A stretch of DNA of 64,000 bases, taken from assembly GCA_027186245.1 (NCBI GenBank), contig CP114481.1:18445501-18509500 (forward strand), read 5' to 3'. Under the pieces are notes generated by a model, which worked only from the letters and a program-made list of their open reading frames with translations, was not told the origin of the DNA and ran no database searches. The translations under genes were made by a program, and so were the position numbers. The DNA is from Coriaria nepalensis (lineage: Eukaryota; Streptophyta; Magnoliopsida; Cucurbitales; Coriariaceae). This document shows, piece by piece, positions 1 through 9,599 of the stretch (the first letter of the stretch is position 1; each line of letters starts with the position of its first letter).

Positions 1-1261
1 AGCCTTAAAGTCATGTCATTGAGTCTCATCCAGTCACTAAATCATTCTAAATTAAGTTGAACGAATTCGATTTTAGCCCCTCAAACATTATTTTCTTACA
101 TAACTTGCAATTAATTTATTGACGACAACAATGCATTATTTTAGCCTTAAAAAGTATTTCATTCAGTCTTTTCATATCATTAATTTGTTTGAAAGCACTT
201 CGGACCAATTCTATTTGTGCATTTAAGACACGACTTTCAAGCATAACCTGTCATTGATCTATTAAAGGAAACTATGCATTTTTTTAGCCTTAAAGTCATA
301 TTATTGTCTCTTTTAGTCATCAAATCATTCTAAATTACTTCAAACGAAATTCGGCCTTTAAACATGACTTTCGTGCATAACTTGCAGTTAATCTATTGAA
401 GGCAACAATGTATTTGTTTAGCTTTAAAGTCATGTCAATGAGTCTCATCCAGTCATTAAATCATTCTAAATTAAGTTGAACGAATTCTATTTTAGCCCTT
501 CAAACATGATTTTCTTACATAACTTGCAATTAATCTATTGACGACAACAATGCATTATTTTAGCTTTAAAAAGTATTTCATTCAGTCTTTTCATATCATT
601 AATTTGTTAAAAAGCACTTCGAACAAATTCTATTTGTGCATTTAAGACACGACTTTCATGCATAACTTGTAATTGATCTATTGAAGGCAACTATGCATTT
701 TTTTAGCCTTAAAATCATATTATTCGGTCTCTTTTAGTCATCAAATCATTCTAAATTACTTCAAACGAAATTCGGCCTTTAGACATGACTTTCGTGCATA
801 ACTTGCAGTTAATCTATTGAAGGCAACAATGTATTTGTTTAGCCTTAAAGTCATGTCATTAAGTCTCATCCAGTCATTAAATCAATCTAAATTAAGTTGA
901 ACGAATTCTATTTTAGCCCTTCAAACATGATTTTCTTACATAACTTGCAATTAATCTATTGACGACAACAATGCATTATTTTAGCTTTAAAAAGTATTTC
1001 ATTCAGTCTTTTTAGATCATTAAATTGTTTGAAAGCACTTCGAACCAATTCTATTTGTGCATTTAAGACACGACTTTCATGCATAACTTGTAATTGATCT
1101 ATTGAAGGCAACTATGCATTTTTTTAGCCTTAAAATCAGATTATTGCGTCTCTTTTAGTCATTAAATCATTCTAAATTACTTCAAACGAAATTCGGCCCT
1201 TAAACATGACTTTCGTGCATAACTTGCAGTTAATCTATTGAAGGCAACAATGCATTTGGTT
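1..1261 (+). repeat. Three leading units related to 2525-3050 and to the four-unit HOR
   Basis: Unit 1 (1-419) matches the unit at 2525 in private changes: CAGTCACTAAATC, GAATTCGATTTTAG, AAACATTATTTTC, CATAACCTGTCATTG and the 2-bp loss giving ATTATTGTCTC. Unit 2 (420-840) shares GTCAATGAG with the unit at 2944. The 2524-bp (six-unit) offset holds only to about 3050, after which the best match moves to a four-unit offset. Unit 3 (841-1261) carries GTCATTAAG, the marker of the second unit of the four-unit HOR. Confidence 0.85.
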
Positions 1262-1403
1262 AGCCTTAAAGTCATGTCATTGAGTCTCATCCAGTCATTA
1301 AATCATTCTAAATTAAGTTGAACGAATTCTATTTTAGCCCTTCAAACATGATTTTCTTACATAACTTGCAATTAATCAATTGACGACAACAATGCATTAT
1401 TTT
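1262..1403 (+). repeat. Monomer A, about 142 bp (type I form)
   Basis: A starts AGCCTTAAAGTCATGTCATT and carries an EcoRI site (GAATTC, 1324-1329) near its centre. It ends with the conserved box and an ATTATTTT tail. A hand count gives 27 C and 15 G, so the + strand is C-biased. The type II form elsewhere has TTTTCGCCC for TTTTAGCCC, ACTAGCAATT for ACTTGCAATT, GAAGACAAC for GACGACAAC and GCAGTATTTT for GCATTATTTT. The EcoRI site is kept in most units, so an EcoRI digest should give a 421-bp ladder. It is lost in units reading GACCAAATTC (for example near 10997, 33715, 34977 and 56450) or GAATTATA (37089, 41299, 45509). Confidence 0.93.
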
Positions 1404-1546
1404 AGCTTTAAAAAGTATTTCATTCAGTCTTTTCATATCATTAATTTGTTAAAAAGCACTTCGAACCAATTCTATTTGTGCATTTAAGACACGACTTTCA
1501 TGCATAACTTGTAATTGATCTATTGAAGGCAACTATGCATTTTTTT
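1404..1546 (+). repeat. Monomer B, about 143 bp
   Basis: B starts AGCYTTAAAAAGTAT and contains TTCGAA (BstBI site, 1460-1465) at the position matching the EcoRI site of A. An ATGCAT hexamer (1500-1505) opens its conserved box and a second one (1535-1540) closes it, followed by a run of usually seven T. Type I reads CGAACCAATTCTATTTGTGC and ends with ACTTGTAATTGATC. Type II reads CGAACAAATTCTATATTTGC and often AAGTTGCAATTGATC. The T run varies from five (11221, 20902) to eight (37310, 41520, 45730, 46990). Confidence 0.93.
1503..1540 (+). repeat. Conserved 38-bp box shared by all three monomers
   Basis: The same 38-bp block closes monomers A (1360-1397), B (1503-1540) and C (1639-1676) of the reference unit, without an indel between them. 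It starts CATAACTTG, has ATCTATTGA (or close variants) in the middle and ends CAAC[A/T]ATG[C/T]AT. Only a handful of positions differ between monomer types, while the rest of the monomers differ at many places and by indels. Satellite families often keep such a box as a protein-binding site; that role here is inference, and local gene conversion could also preserve it. Confidence 0.75.
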
Positions 1547-1682
1547 AGCCTTAAAATCATATTATTGTGTCTCTTTTAGTCATCAAATCATTCTAAATTA
1601 CTTCAAACGAAATTCGGCCTTTAAACATGACTTTCGTGCATAACTTGCAGTTAATCTATTGAAGGCAACAATGTATTTGTTT
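1547..1682 (+). repeat. Monomer C, about 136 bp
   Basis: C starts AGCCTTAAAATCATATTATT and has a central near-palindrome CGAAATTCG (1608-1616), at the same relative position as the EcoRI site of A and the BstBI site of B. It ends with the conserved box and ATGYATTTGTTT. It is the shortest monomer and closest to A over its first 50 bases (both contain CATTAAATCATTCTAAATTA in most units). The type II form has AAATTATTCTAAATCGCTTC, GGCCTCTAAAC, CGTCCATAACTTG and CTATGGAAGG. The dinucleotide before TCTCTTTTAG is highly variable (CG, GG, TG, AG, CA or absent). Confidence 0.93.
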
Positions 1683-2943
1683 AGCCTTAAAGTCATGTCA
1701 TTAAGTCTCATCCAGTCATTAAATCATTCTAAATTAAGTTGAACGAATTCTATTTTAGCCCTTCAAACATGATTTTCTTACATAACTTGCAATTAATCTA
1801 TTGACGACAACAATGCATTATTTTAGCTTTAAAAAGTATTTCATTCAGTCTTTTCAGATCATTAAATTGTTTGAAAGCACTTCGAACCAATTCTATTTGT
1901 GCATTTAAGACACGACTTTCATGCATAACTTGTAATTGATCTATTGAAGGCTACTATGCATTTTTTTAGCCTTAAAATCATATTATTGCGTCTCTTTTAG
2001 TCATTAAATCATTCTAAATTACTTCAAACGAAATTCGGCCCTTAAACATGACTTTCGTGCATAACTTGCAGTTAATCTATTGAAGGCAACAATGCATTTG
2101 GTTAGCCTTAAAGTCATGTCATTGAGTCTCATCCAGTCATTAAATCATTCTAAATTAAGTTGAACGAATTCTATTTTAGCCCTTCAAACGTGATTTTCTT
2201 ACATAACCTGCAATTAATTTATTGACGACAACAATGATTATTTTAGCTTTAAAAAAGTATTTCATTCAGTCTTTTCATATCATTAATTTGTTTGAAAGCA
2301 CTTCGAACCAATTCTATTTGTGCATTTAAGACACGACTTCCATGCATAACTTGTAATTGATCTATTGAAGGCAACTATGCATTTTTTTAGCATTAAATTC
2401 ATATTATTGCGTCTCTTTTGGTCATCAAATCATTCTAAATTACTTCAAATGAAATTCGGCCTTTAAACATGACTTTCGTGCATAACTTGCAGTTAATCTA
2501 TTTAAGGCAACAATGCATTTGTTTAGCCTTAAAGTCATGTCATTGAGTCTCATCCAGTCACTAAATCATTCTAAATTAAGTTGAACGAATTCGATTTTAG
2601 CCCTTCAAACATTATTTTCTTACATAACTTGCAATTAATTTATTGACGACAACAATGCATTATTTTAGCCTTAAAAAGTATTTCATTCAGTCTTTTCATA
2701 TCATTAATTTGTTTGAATGCACTTCGAACCAATTCTATTTGTGCATTTAAGACACGACTTTCATGCATAACCTGTCATTGATCTATTAAAGGCAACTATG
2801 CATTTTTTTAGCCTTAAAGTCATATTATTGTCTCTTTTAGTCATCAAATCATTCTAAATTACTTCAAACGAAATTCGGCCTTTAAACATGACTTTCGTGC
2901 ATAACTTGCAGTTAATCTATTGAAGGCAACAATGTATTTGTTT

Positions 2944-4627
2944 AGCTTTAAAGTCATGTCAATGAGTCTCATCCAGTCATTAAATCATTCTAAATTAAGT
3001 TGAACGAATTCTATTTTAGCCCTTCAAACATGATTTTCTTACATAACTTGCAATTAATCAATTGACGACAACAATGCATTATTTTAGCTTTAAAAAGTAT
3101 TTCATTCAGTCTTTTCATATCATTAATTTGTTAAAAAGCACTTCGAACCAATTCTATTTGTGCATTTAAGACACGACTTTCATGCATAACTTGTAATTGA
3201 TCTATTGAAGGCAACTATGCATTTTTTTAGCCTTAAAATCATATTATTGTGTCTCTTTTAGTCATCAAATCATTCTAAATTACTTCAAACGAAATTCGGC
3301 CTTTAAACATGACTTTCGTGCATAACTTGCAGTTAATCTATTGAAGGCAACAATGTATTTGTTTAGCCTTAAAGTCATGTCATTAAGTCTCATCCAGTCA
3401 TTAAATCATTCTAAATTAAGTTGAACGAATTCTATTTTAGCCCTTAAAACATGATTTTCTTACATAACTTGCAATTAATCTATTGACGACAACAATGCAT
3501 TATTTTAGCTTTAAAAAGTATTTCATAAAGTCTTTTCAGATCATTAAATTGTTTGAAAGCACTTCGAACCAATTCTATTTGTGCATTTAAGACACGACTT
3601 TCATGCATAACTTGTAATTGATCTATTGAAGGCTACTATGCATTTTTTTAGCCTTAAAATCATATTATTGCGTCTCTTTTAGTCATTAAATCATTCTAAA
3701 TTACTTCAAACGAAATTCGGCCCTTAAACATGACTTTCGTGCATAACTTGCAGTTAATCTATTGAAGGCAACAATGCATTTGGTTAGCCTTGAAGTTATG
3801 TCATTGAGTCTCATCCAGTCATTAAATCATTCTAAATTAAGTTGAACGAATTCTATTTTAGCCCTTCAAACGTGATTTTCTTACATAACCTGCAATTAAT
3901 TTATTGACGACAACAATGATTATTTTAGCTTTAAAAAAGTATTTCATTCAGTCTTTTCATATCATTAATTTGTTTGAAAGCACTTCGAACCAATTCTATT
4001 TGTGCATTTAAGACACGACTTCCATGCATAACTTGTAATTGATCTATTGAAGGCAACTATGCACTTTTTTAGCATTAAATTCATATTATTGCGTCTCTTT
4101 TGGTCATCAAATCATTCTAAATTACTTCAAATGAAATTCGGCCTTTAAACATGACTTTCGTGCATAACTTGCAGTTAATCTATTTAAGGCAACAATGCAT
4201 TTGTTTAGCCTTAAAGTCATGTCATTGAGTCTCATCCAGTCATTAAATCATTCTAAATTAAGTTGAACGAATTCTATTTTAGCCCTTCAAACATGATTTT
4301 CTTACATAACTTGCAATTAATTTTTTGACGACAACAATGCATTATTTTAGCCTTAAAAAGTATTTCATTCAGTCTTTTCATATCATTAATTTGTTTGAAA
4401 GCACTTCGAACCGATTCAATTTGTGCATTTAAGACACGACTTTCATGCATAAGTTGCAATTGATCTATTGAAGGCAACTATGCAATTTTTTAGCCTTAAA
4501 GTCATATTATTGCGTCTCTTTTAGTCATTAAATCATTCTAAATTGCTTCAAACGAAATTCGGCCTTTAAACATGAGTTTCGTGCATAACTTGCAGTTAAT
4601 CTGTTGAAGGCAACAATGCATTTGTTT
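2944..4627 (+). repeat. Four-unit HOR, copy 2 (1684 bp)
   Basis: This copy repeats the marker order of 1262-2943: TTAAAAAGCAC unit at 2944, GTCATTAAG/GGCTAC unit at 3365, AAACGTGATT/AGCATTAAATTC unit at 3786 and a fourth unit at 4207. The first half-unit carries GTCAATGAG, shared with the unit at 420, so a conversion or exchange tract crosses it. The fourth unit has CCGATTCAATTTGTGC and CATGAGTTTCGTG, which it shares with 5891 and 6312 but not with 2525. Confidence 0.87.
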
Positions 4628-6311
4628 AGCCTTAAAGTCATGTCATTGAGTCTCACCCAGTCATTAAATCATTCTAAATTAAGTTGAACGAATTCTATTT
4701 TAGCCCTTCAAACGTGATTTTCTTACATAACCTGCAATTAATTTATTGACGACAACAATGCATTATTTTAGCTTTAAAAAGTATTTCATTCAGTCTTTTC
4801 ATATCATTAATTTGTTAAAAAGCACTTCGAACCAATTCTATTTGTGGATTTAAGACACGACTTTCATGCATAACTTGTAATTGATCTATTGAAGGCAACT
4901 ATGCATTTTTTTAGCCTTAAAATCATATTATTGGGTCTCTTTTAGTCATCAAATCATTCTAAATTACTTCAAACGAAATTCGGCCTTTAAACATGACTTT
5001 CGTGCATAACTTGCAGTTAATCTATTGAAGGCAACAATGTATTTGTTTAGCCTTAAAGTCATGTCATTAAGTCTCATCCAGTCATTAAATCATTCTAAAT
5101 TAAGTTGAACGAATTCTATTTTAGCCCTTCAAACATGATTTTCTTACATAACTTGCAATTAATCTATTGACGACAACAATGCATTATTTTAGCTTTAAAA
5201 AGTATTTCATTCAGTCTTTTCAGATCATTAAATTGTTTGAAAGCACTTCGAACCAATTCTATTTGTGCATTTAAGACACGACTTTCATGCATAACTTGTA
5301 ATTGATCTATTGAAGGCTACTATGCATTTTTTTAGCCTTAAAATCATATTATTGCGTCTCTTTTAGTCATTAAATCATTCTAAATTACTTCAAACGAAAT
5401 TCGGCCCTTAAACATGACTTTCGTGCATAACTTGCAGTTAATCTATTGAAGGCAACAATGCATTTGGTTAGCCTTAAAGTCATGTCATTGAGTCTCATCC
5501 AGTCATTAAATCATTCTAAATTAAGTTGAACGAATTCTATTTTAGCCCTTCAAACGTGATTTTCTTACATAACCTGCAATTAATTTATTGACGACAACAA
5601 TGATTATTTTAGCTTTAAAAAAGTATTTCATTCAGTCTTTTCATATCATTAATTTGTTTGAAAGCACTTCGAACCAATTCTATTTGTGCATTTAAGACAC
5701 GACTTCCATGCATAACTTGTAATTGATCTATTGAAGGCAACTATGCAATTTTTTAGCATTAAATTCATATTATTGCGTCTCTTTTGGTCATCAAATCATT
5801 CTAAATTACTTCAAATGAAATTCGGCCTTTAAACATGACTTTCGTGCATAACTTGCAGTTAATCTATTTAAGGCAACAATGCATTTGTTTAGCCTTAAAG
5901 TCATGTCATTGAGTCTCATCCAGTCATTAAATCGTTCTAAATTAAGTTGAACGAATTCTATTTTAGCCCTTCAAACACGATTTTCTGACATAACTTGCAA
6001 TTAATTTATTGACGACAACAATGCATTATTTTAGCTTTAAAAAGTATTTCATTCAGTCTTTTCATATCATTAAATTGTTTGAAAGCACTTCGAACCGATT
6101 CAATTTGTGCATTTAAGACACGACTTGCATGCATAAGTTGCAATTGATCTATTGAAGGCAACTATGCAATTTTTTAGCCTTAAAGTCATATTATTGCGTC
6201 TCTTTTAGTCATTAAATCATTCTAAATTGCTTCAAACGAAATTCGGCCTTTAAACATGAGTTTCGTGCATAACTTGCAGTTAATCTATGTAAGGCAACAA
6301 TGCATTTGTTT
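4628..6311 (+). repeat. Four-unit HOR, copy 3 (1684 bp)
   Basis: The same four-unit order continues with units at 4628, 5049, 5470 and 5891. The shared single-base indels around ATGATTATTTT (third unit) are strong evidence of common descent with 2104 and 3786. The A monomer of the first unit carries AAACGTGATTTTC and ATAACCTGC, normally a third-unit marker, so it is itself a recombinant. The HOR pattern ends here; the next unit (6312) is another copy of the fourth type. Confidence 0.85.
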
Positions 6312-8160
6312 AGCCTTAAAGTCATGTCATTGAGTCTCATCCAGTCATTCAATCATTCTAAATTAAGTTGAACGAATTCTATTTTAGCCCTTCAAACATG
6401 ATTTTCTTACATAACTTGCAATTTATCTATTGACGACAACAATGCATTATTTTAGCTTTAAAAAGTATTTCATTCAGTCTTTTCGTATCATTAAATTGTT
6501 TGAAAGCACTTCGAACCGATTCAATTTGTGCATTTAAGACACGACTTTCATGCATAACTTGTAATTGATCTATTGAAGGCAACTATGCATTTTTTTAGCC
6601 TTAAAGTCATATTATTGCGTCTCTTTTAGTCATTAAATCATTCTAAATTGCTTCAAACGAAATTCGGCCTTTAAACATGAGTTTCGTGCATAACTTGCAG
6701 TTAGTCTATTGAAGGCAACAATGCATTTGTTTAGCCTTAAAGTCATGTCATTGAGTCTCATCCAGTCATTAAATCATTCTAAATTAAGTTGAACGAATTC
6801 TATTTTAGCCCTTCAAACATGATTTTCTTACATAACTTGCAATTAATCTATTGACGACAACAATGCATTATTTTAGCTTTAAAAAGTATTTCATTCAGTC
6901 TTTTCATATCATTAAATTGTTTGAAAGCACTTCGAACCAATTCTATTTGTGCATTTCAGACACGACTTTCATGCATAACTTGTAATTGATCTATTGAAGG
7001 CAACTATTCATTTTGTTAGCCTTAAAGTCATATTATTGCGCCTCTTTTAGTCATTAAATCATTCTAATTTACTTCAAACGAAATTCGGCCTTTAAACATG
7101 ACTTTCGTGCATAACTTGCAGTTAATCTATTGAAGGCAACAATGCATTTGTTTAGCCTTAAAATCATGTCATTGAGTCTCATCCAGTCATTAAATCATTC
7201 TAAATTAAGTTGAACGAATTCTATTTTCGCCCTTCAAACATGATTTTCTTACATAACTAGCAATTAATCTATTGAAAACAACAGTGCAGTATTTGAGCCT
7301 TAAAAAGTATATCATTCAGTCTTTTCATATCATTAATTTGGTTGAAAGCACTTCGAACAAATTCTATATTTGCATTTAAGACACGATTTTCATGCATAAC
7401 TTGTAATTGATCTATTGAAGGCAATTATGCGTTTTTTTAGCCTTAAAATCATATTATTGCGTCTCTTTTAGTCATTAAATCATTCTAAATTACTTCAAAC
7501 GAAATTCGGCCTTTAAACATGACTTTCGTGCATAACTTGGGGTTAATCTATTGAAGGCAACAACGCATTTGTTTAGCCTTAAAGTCATGTCATTGAGTCT
7601 CATCCAGTCATTAAATCATTCTAAGTTAACTTGAACGAATTCTATTTCCGCCCTTCAAACATGATTTTCTTACATAACTGGCAATTAATCTATTGACGAC
7701 AACAATGCAGTATTTTAGCCTTAACAAGTATATCATTCAGTCTTTTCATATCATTAAATTGTTTGAAAGCACTTCGAACAAATTCTATATTTGCATTTAA
7801 GACACGACTTTCATGCATAACTTGTAATTGATCTATTGAAGGCAACTATGCATTTTTTTAGCCTTAAAGTCATATTATTGGGTCTCTTTTAGTCATTAAA
7901 TCATTCTAAATTACTTCAAACGAAATTCGGCCTTTAAACATGACTTTCGTGCATAACTTGCAGTTAATCTATTGAAGGCAACAATGCATTTGTTTAGCCT
8001 TAGAGTCATGTCATTGAGTCTCATCCAGTCATTAAATCATTCTAAATTAAGTTGAATGAATCCTATTTTCGCCCTTCAAACATGATTTTCTTACATAACT
8101 AGCAATTAATCTATTGAAGACAACAATGCAGTATTTTAGCCTTAAAAAGTATATCATTCA
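6312..8160 (+). repeat. Units with first type II monomers; block shared with 13.9-15.3 kb and 16.4-17.8 kb
   Basis: From about 6770 the sequence follows 13925-15315 at an offset of 7155 bp (17 units) and 16450-17840 at a further 2526 bp. Private shared changes are GCAACTATTCATTTTGTTAG (near 7001), ATTGCGCCTC, TTCTAATTTAC, GAAAACAACAGTGCAG, AATTATGCGTTTTTTT, ATAACTTGGGGTTAATC and AACAACGCATTTG. A few differences (TTTGAGCC at 7294, GTTAACTTG at 7625) separate it from the later copies. Type II A monomers (TTTTCGCCC, ACTAGCAATT) first appear at 7154 onward. Confidence 0.85.
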
Positions 8161-9599
8161 GTCTTTTCATATCATTAAATTGGTTGAAAGCACTTCGAAC
8201 AAATTCTATATTTGCATTTAAGACACGATTTTCATGCATAACTTGTAATTGATCTATTAAAGGCAACTATGCATTTTTTTAGCGTTAAAGTCATATTATT
8301 GCGTCTCTTTTAGTCATTAAATAATTTTAAATTACTTCAAACGAAATTCGGCCTTTAAACATGACTTTCGTGCATAACTTGCAGTTAATCTATTGAAGGC
8401 AACAATGCATTTGTTTAGCCTTAAAGTCATGTCATTGAGTCTCATCCAGTCATTAAATCATTCTAAATTAAGTTGAACGAATTCTATTTTCGCCCTTCAA
8501 ACATGATTTTCTTACATAACTAGCAATTAATCTATTGAAGACAACAATACAGTATTTTAGCCTTAAAAAGTATATCATTCAGTCTTTTCATATCATTAAA
8601 TTGTTTGAAAGCACTTCGAACAAATTCTATATTTGCATTTAAGACACGACTTTCATGCATAAGTTGCAATTGATCTATTGAAGGCAACTATGCATTTTTT
8701 TAGCCTTAAAATCATATTATTGTGTCTCATTTAGTCATTAAATTATTCAAAATCGCTTCAAACGAAATTCGGCCTCTAAACATGACTTTCGTCCATAACT
8801 TGGAGTTAATCTATTGAAGGCAACAATGCATTTGTTTAGCCTTAAAGTCATGTCATTGAGTCTCATCCAGTCATTAAATCATTCTAAAATAAGTTGATAG
8901 AATTCTATTTTCGCCCTTCAAACATGATTTTCTTACATAACTAGCAATTAATCTATTGAAGACAACAATGCAGTATTTTAGCCTTAAAAAGTATATCATT
9001 CAGTCTTTTCATATCATTAAATTGTTTGAAAGCACTTCGAACAAATTCTATATTTGCATTTAAGACACGACTTTCATGCATAAGTTGCAATTGATCTATT
9101 GAAAGCAACTATGCATTTTTTTAGCCTTAAAATCATATTTTTGCGTCTCTTTTCGTCATTAAATCATTCTAAATTCCTTCAAACGAAATTCGGCCTTTAC
9201 ACATGACTTTCGTGCATAACTTGCAGTTAATCTATTGAAGGCAACAATGCATTTGTTTAGCCTAAAAGTCATGTCATTGAGTCTCATCCAGTCATTAAAT
9301 CATTCTAAATTAAGTTGAATGAATTCTATTTTCGCCCTTCAAACATGATTTTCTTACATAACTAGCAATTAATCTATTGAAGACAACAATGCATTATTTC
9401 AGCCTTAAAAAGTATTTCATTCAGTCTTTTCATATCATTAATTTGTTTGAAAGCACTTCGAACCAATTCTATTTGTGCATTTAAGACACGACTTTCATGC
9501 ATAACTTGTAATTGATCTATTGAAGGCAACTATGCATTTTTTTAGCCTTAAAGTCATATTATTGCGTCTCTTTTAGTCATTAAATCATTCTAAATTACT
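8161..9599 (+). repeat. Mosaic units, each stretch matching a different later block
   Basis: Three stretches have their closest visible relatives at different offsets. 8170-8830 matches 10275-10935 (offset 2105; AGCGTTAAAG and AATAATTTTAAATTAC are shared). 8830-9100 matches 11775-12045 (offset about 2945; AAAATAAGTTGATAG). 9100-9660 matches 15833-16260 and 18359-18790 (GAAAGCAAC, ATATTTTTGCGTC, TTTTCGTCATT, ATTTCAGCC). This is a patchwork of exchange tracts rather than one duplication. Confidence 0.8.

Larger units (their letters stand above)
1262..1682 (+). repeat. Representative 421-bp unit (monomers A+B+C)
   Basis: This unit is used as the reference for the array. It divides into three related monomers, A (1262-1403), B (1404-1546) and C (1547-1682), recognised because each begins with AGCYTTAAA right after a T-rich tract and each ends in the same 38-bp box. 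The monomers align along their length with small indels, so the trimer evidently arose from a single ancestral monomer of about 140 bp. Length variants elsewhere come from a few recurrent indels: a 2-bp loss in C (419-bp units), a 1-bp loss in the B box giving GATCTTTGAAGG (420-bp units) and T-tract length changes (419 or 422 bp). Confidence 0.95.
1262..2943 (+). repeat. Four-unit HOR, copy 1 (1682 bp)
   Basis: Four units in fixed order carry private markers. The first has TTGTTAAAAAGCAC in B. The second has GTCATTAAGTC in A, CAGATCATT in B and GAAGGCTACTATGC. The third has AAACGTGATTTTC, ATAACCTGC, the ACAATGATTATTTT deletion with compensating extra A, and AGCATTAAATTC in C. The fourth begins at 2525. 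The same order recurs at 2944 and 4628. Confidence 0.88.

Noticed and set aside
1..420. Array boundary at base 1, since the window starts exactly on an A monomer
   Set aside because: Unit 1 is a full normal unit closely related to 2525-2943; the coincidence is with the window cut, and nothing marks a real edge.
1455..1468. Pol III B-box or tRNA-like signal on the minus strand of monomer B (GGTTCGAAGTGC)
   Set aside because: Only the first eight bases resemble the B-box consensus. No A-box lies at a suitable distance and no cloverleaf can be drawn, so tRNA or SINE origin is not supported.
1535..1550. T-tract plus AGCC as a transcription terminator
   Set aside because: The T run follows no stable hairpin and occurs at monomer junctions throughout the array with no gene upstream; it is part of the repeat.
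1547..1682. CENP-B box (TTCG, four bases, A, two bases, CGGG)
   Set aside because: TTCG occurs in B and C but the CGGG half is missing on both strands in every monomer type I inspected.
4274..4477. Minus-strand open frame of 67 codons
   Set aside because: It is the reverse of one A-B stretch in one unit; the same frame is interrupted in the other units. Satellite sequence by chance.
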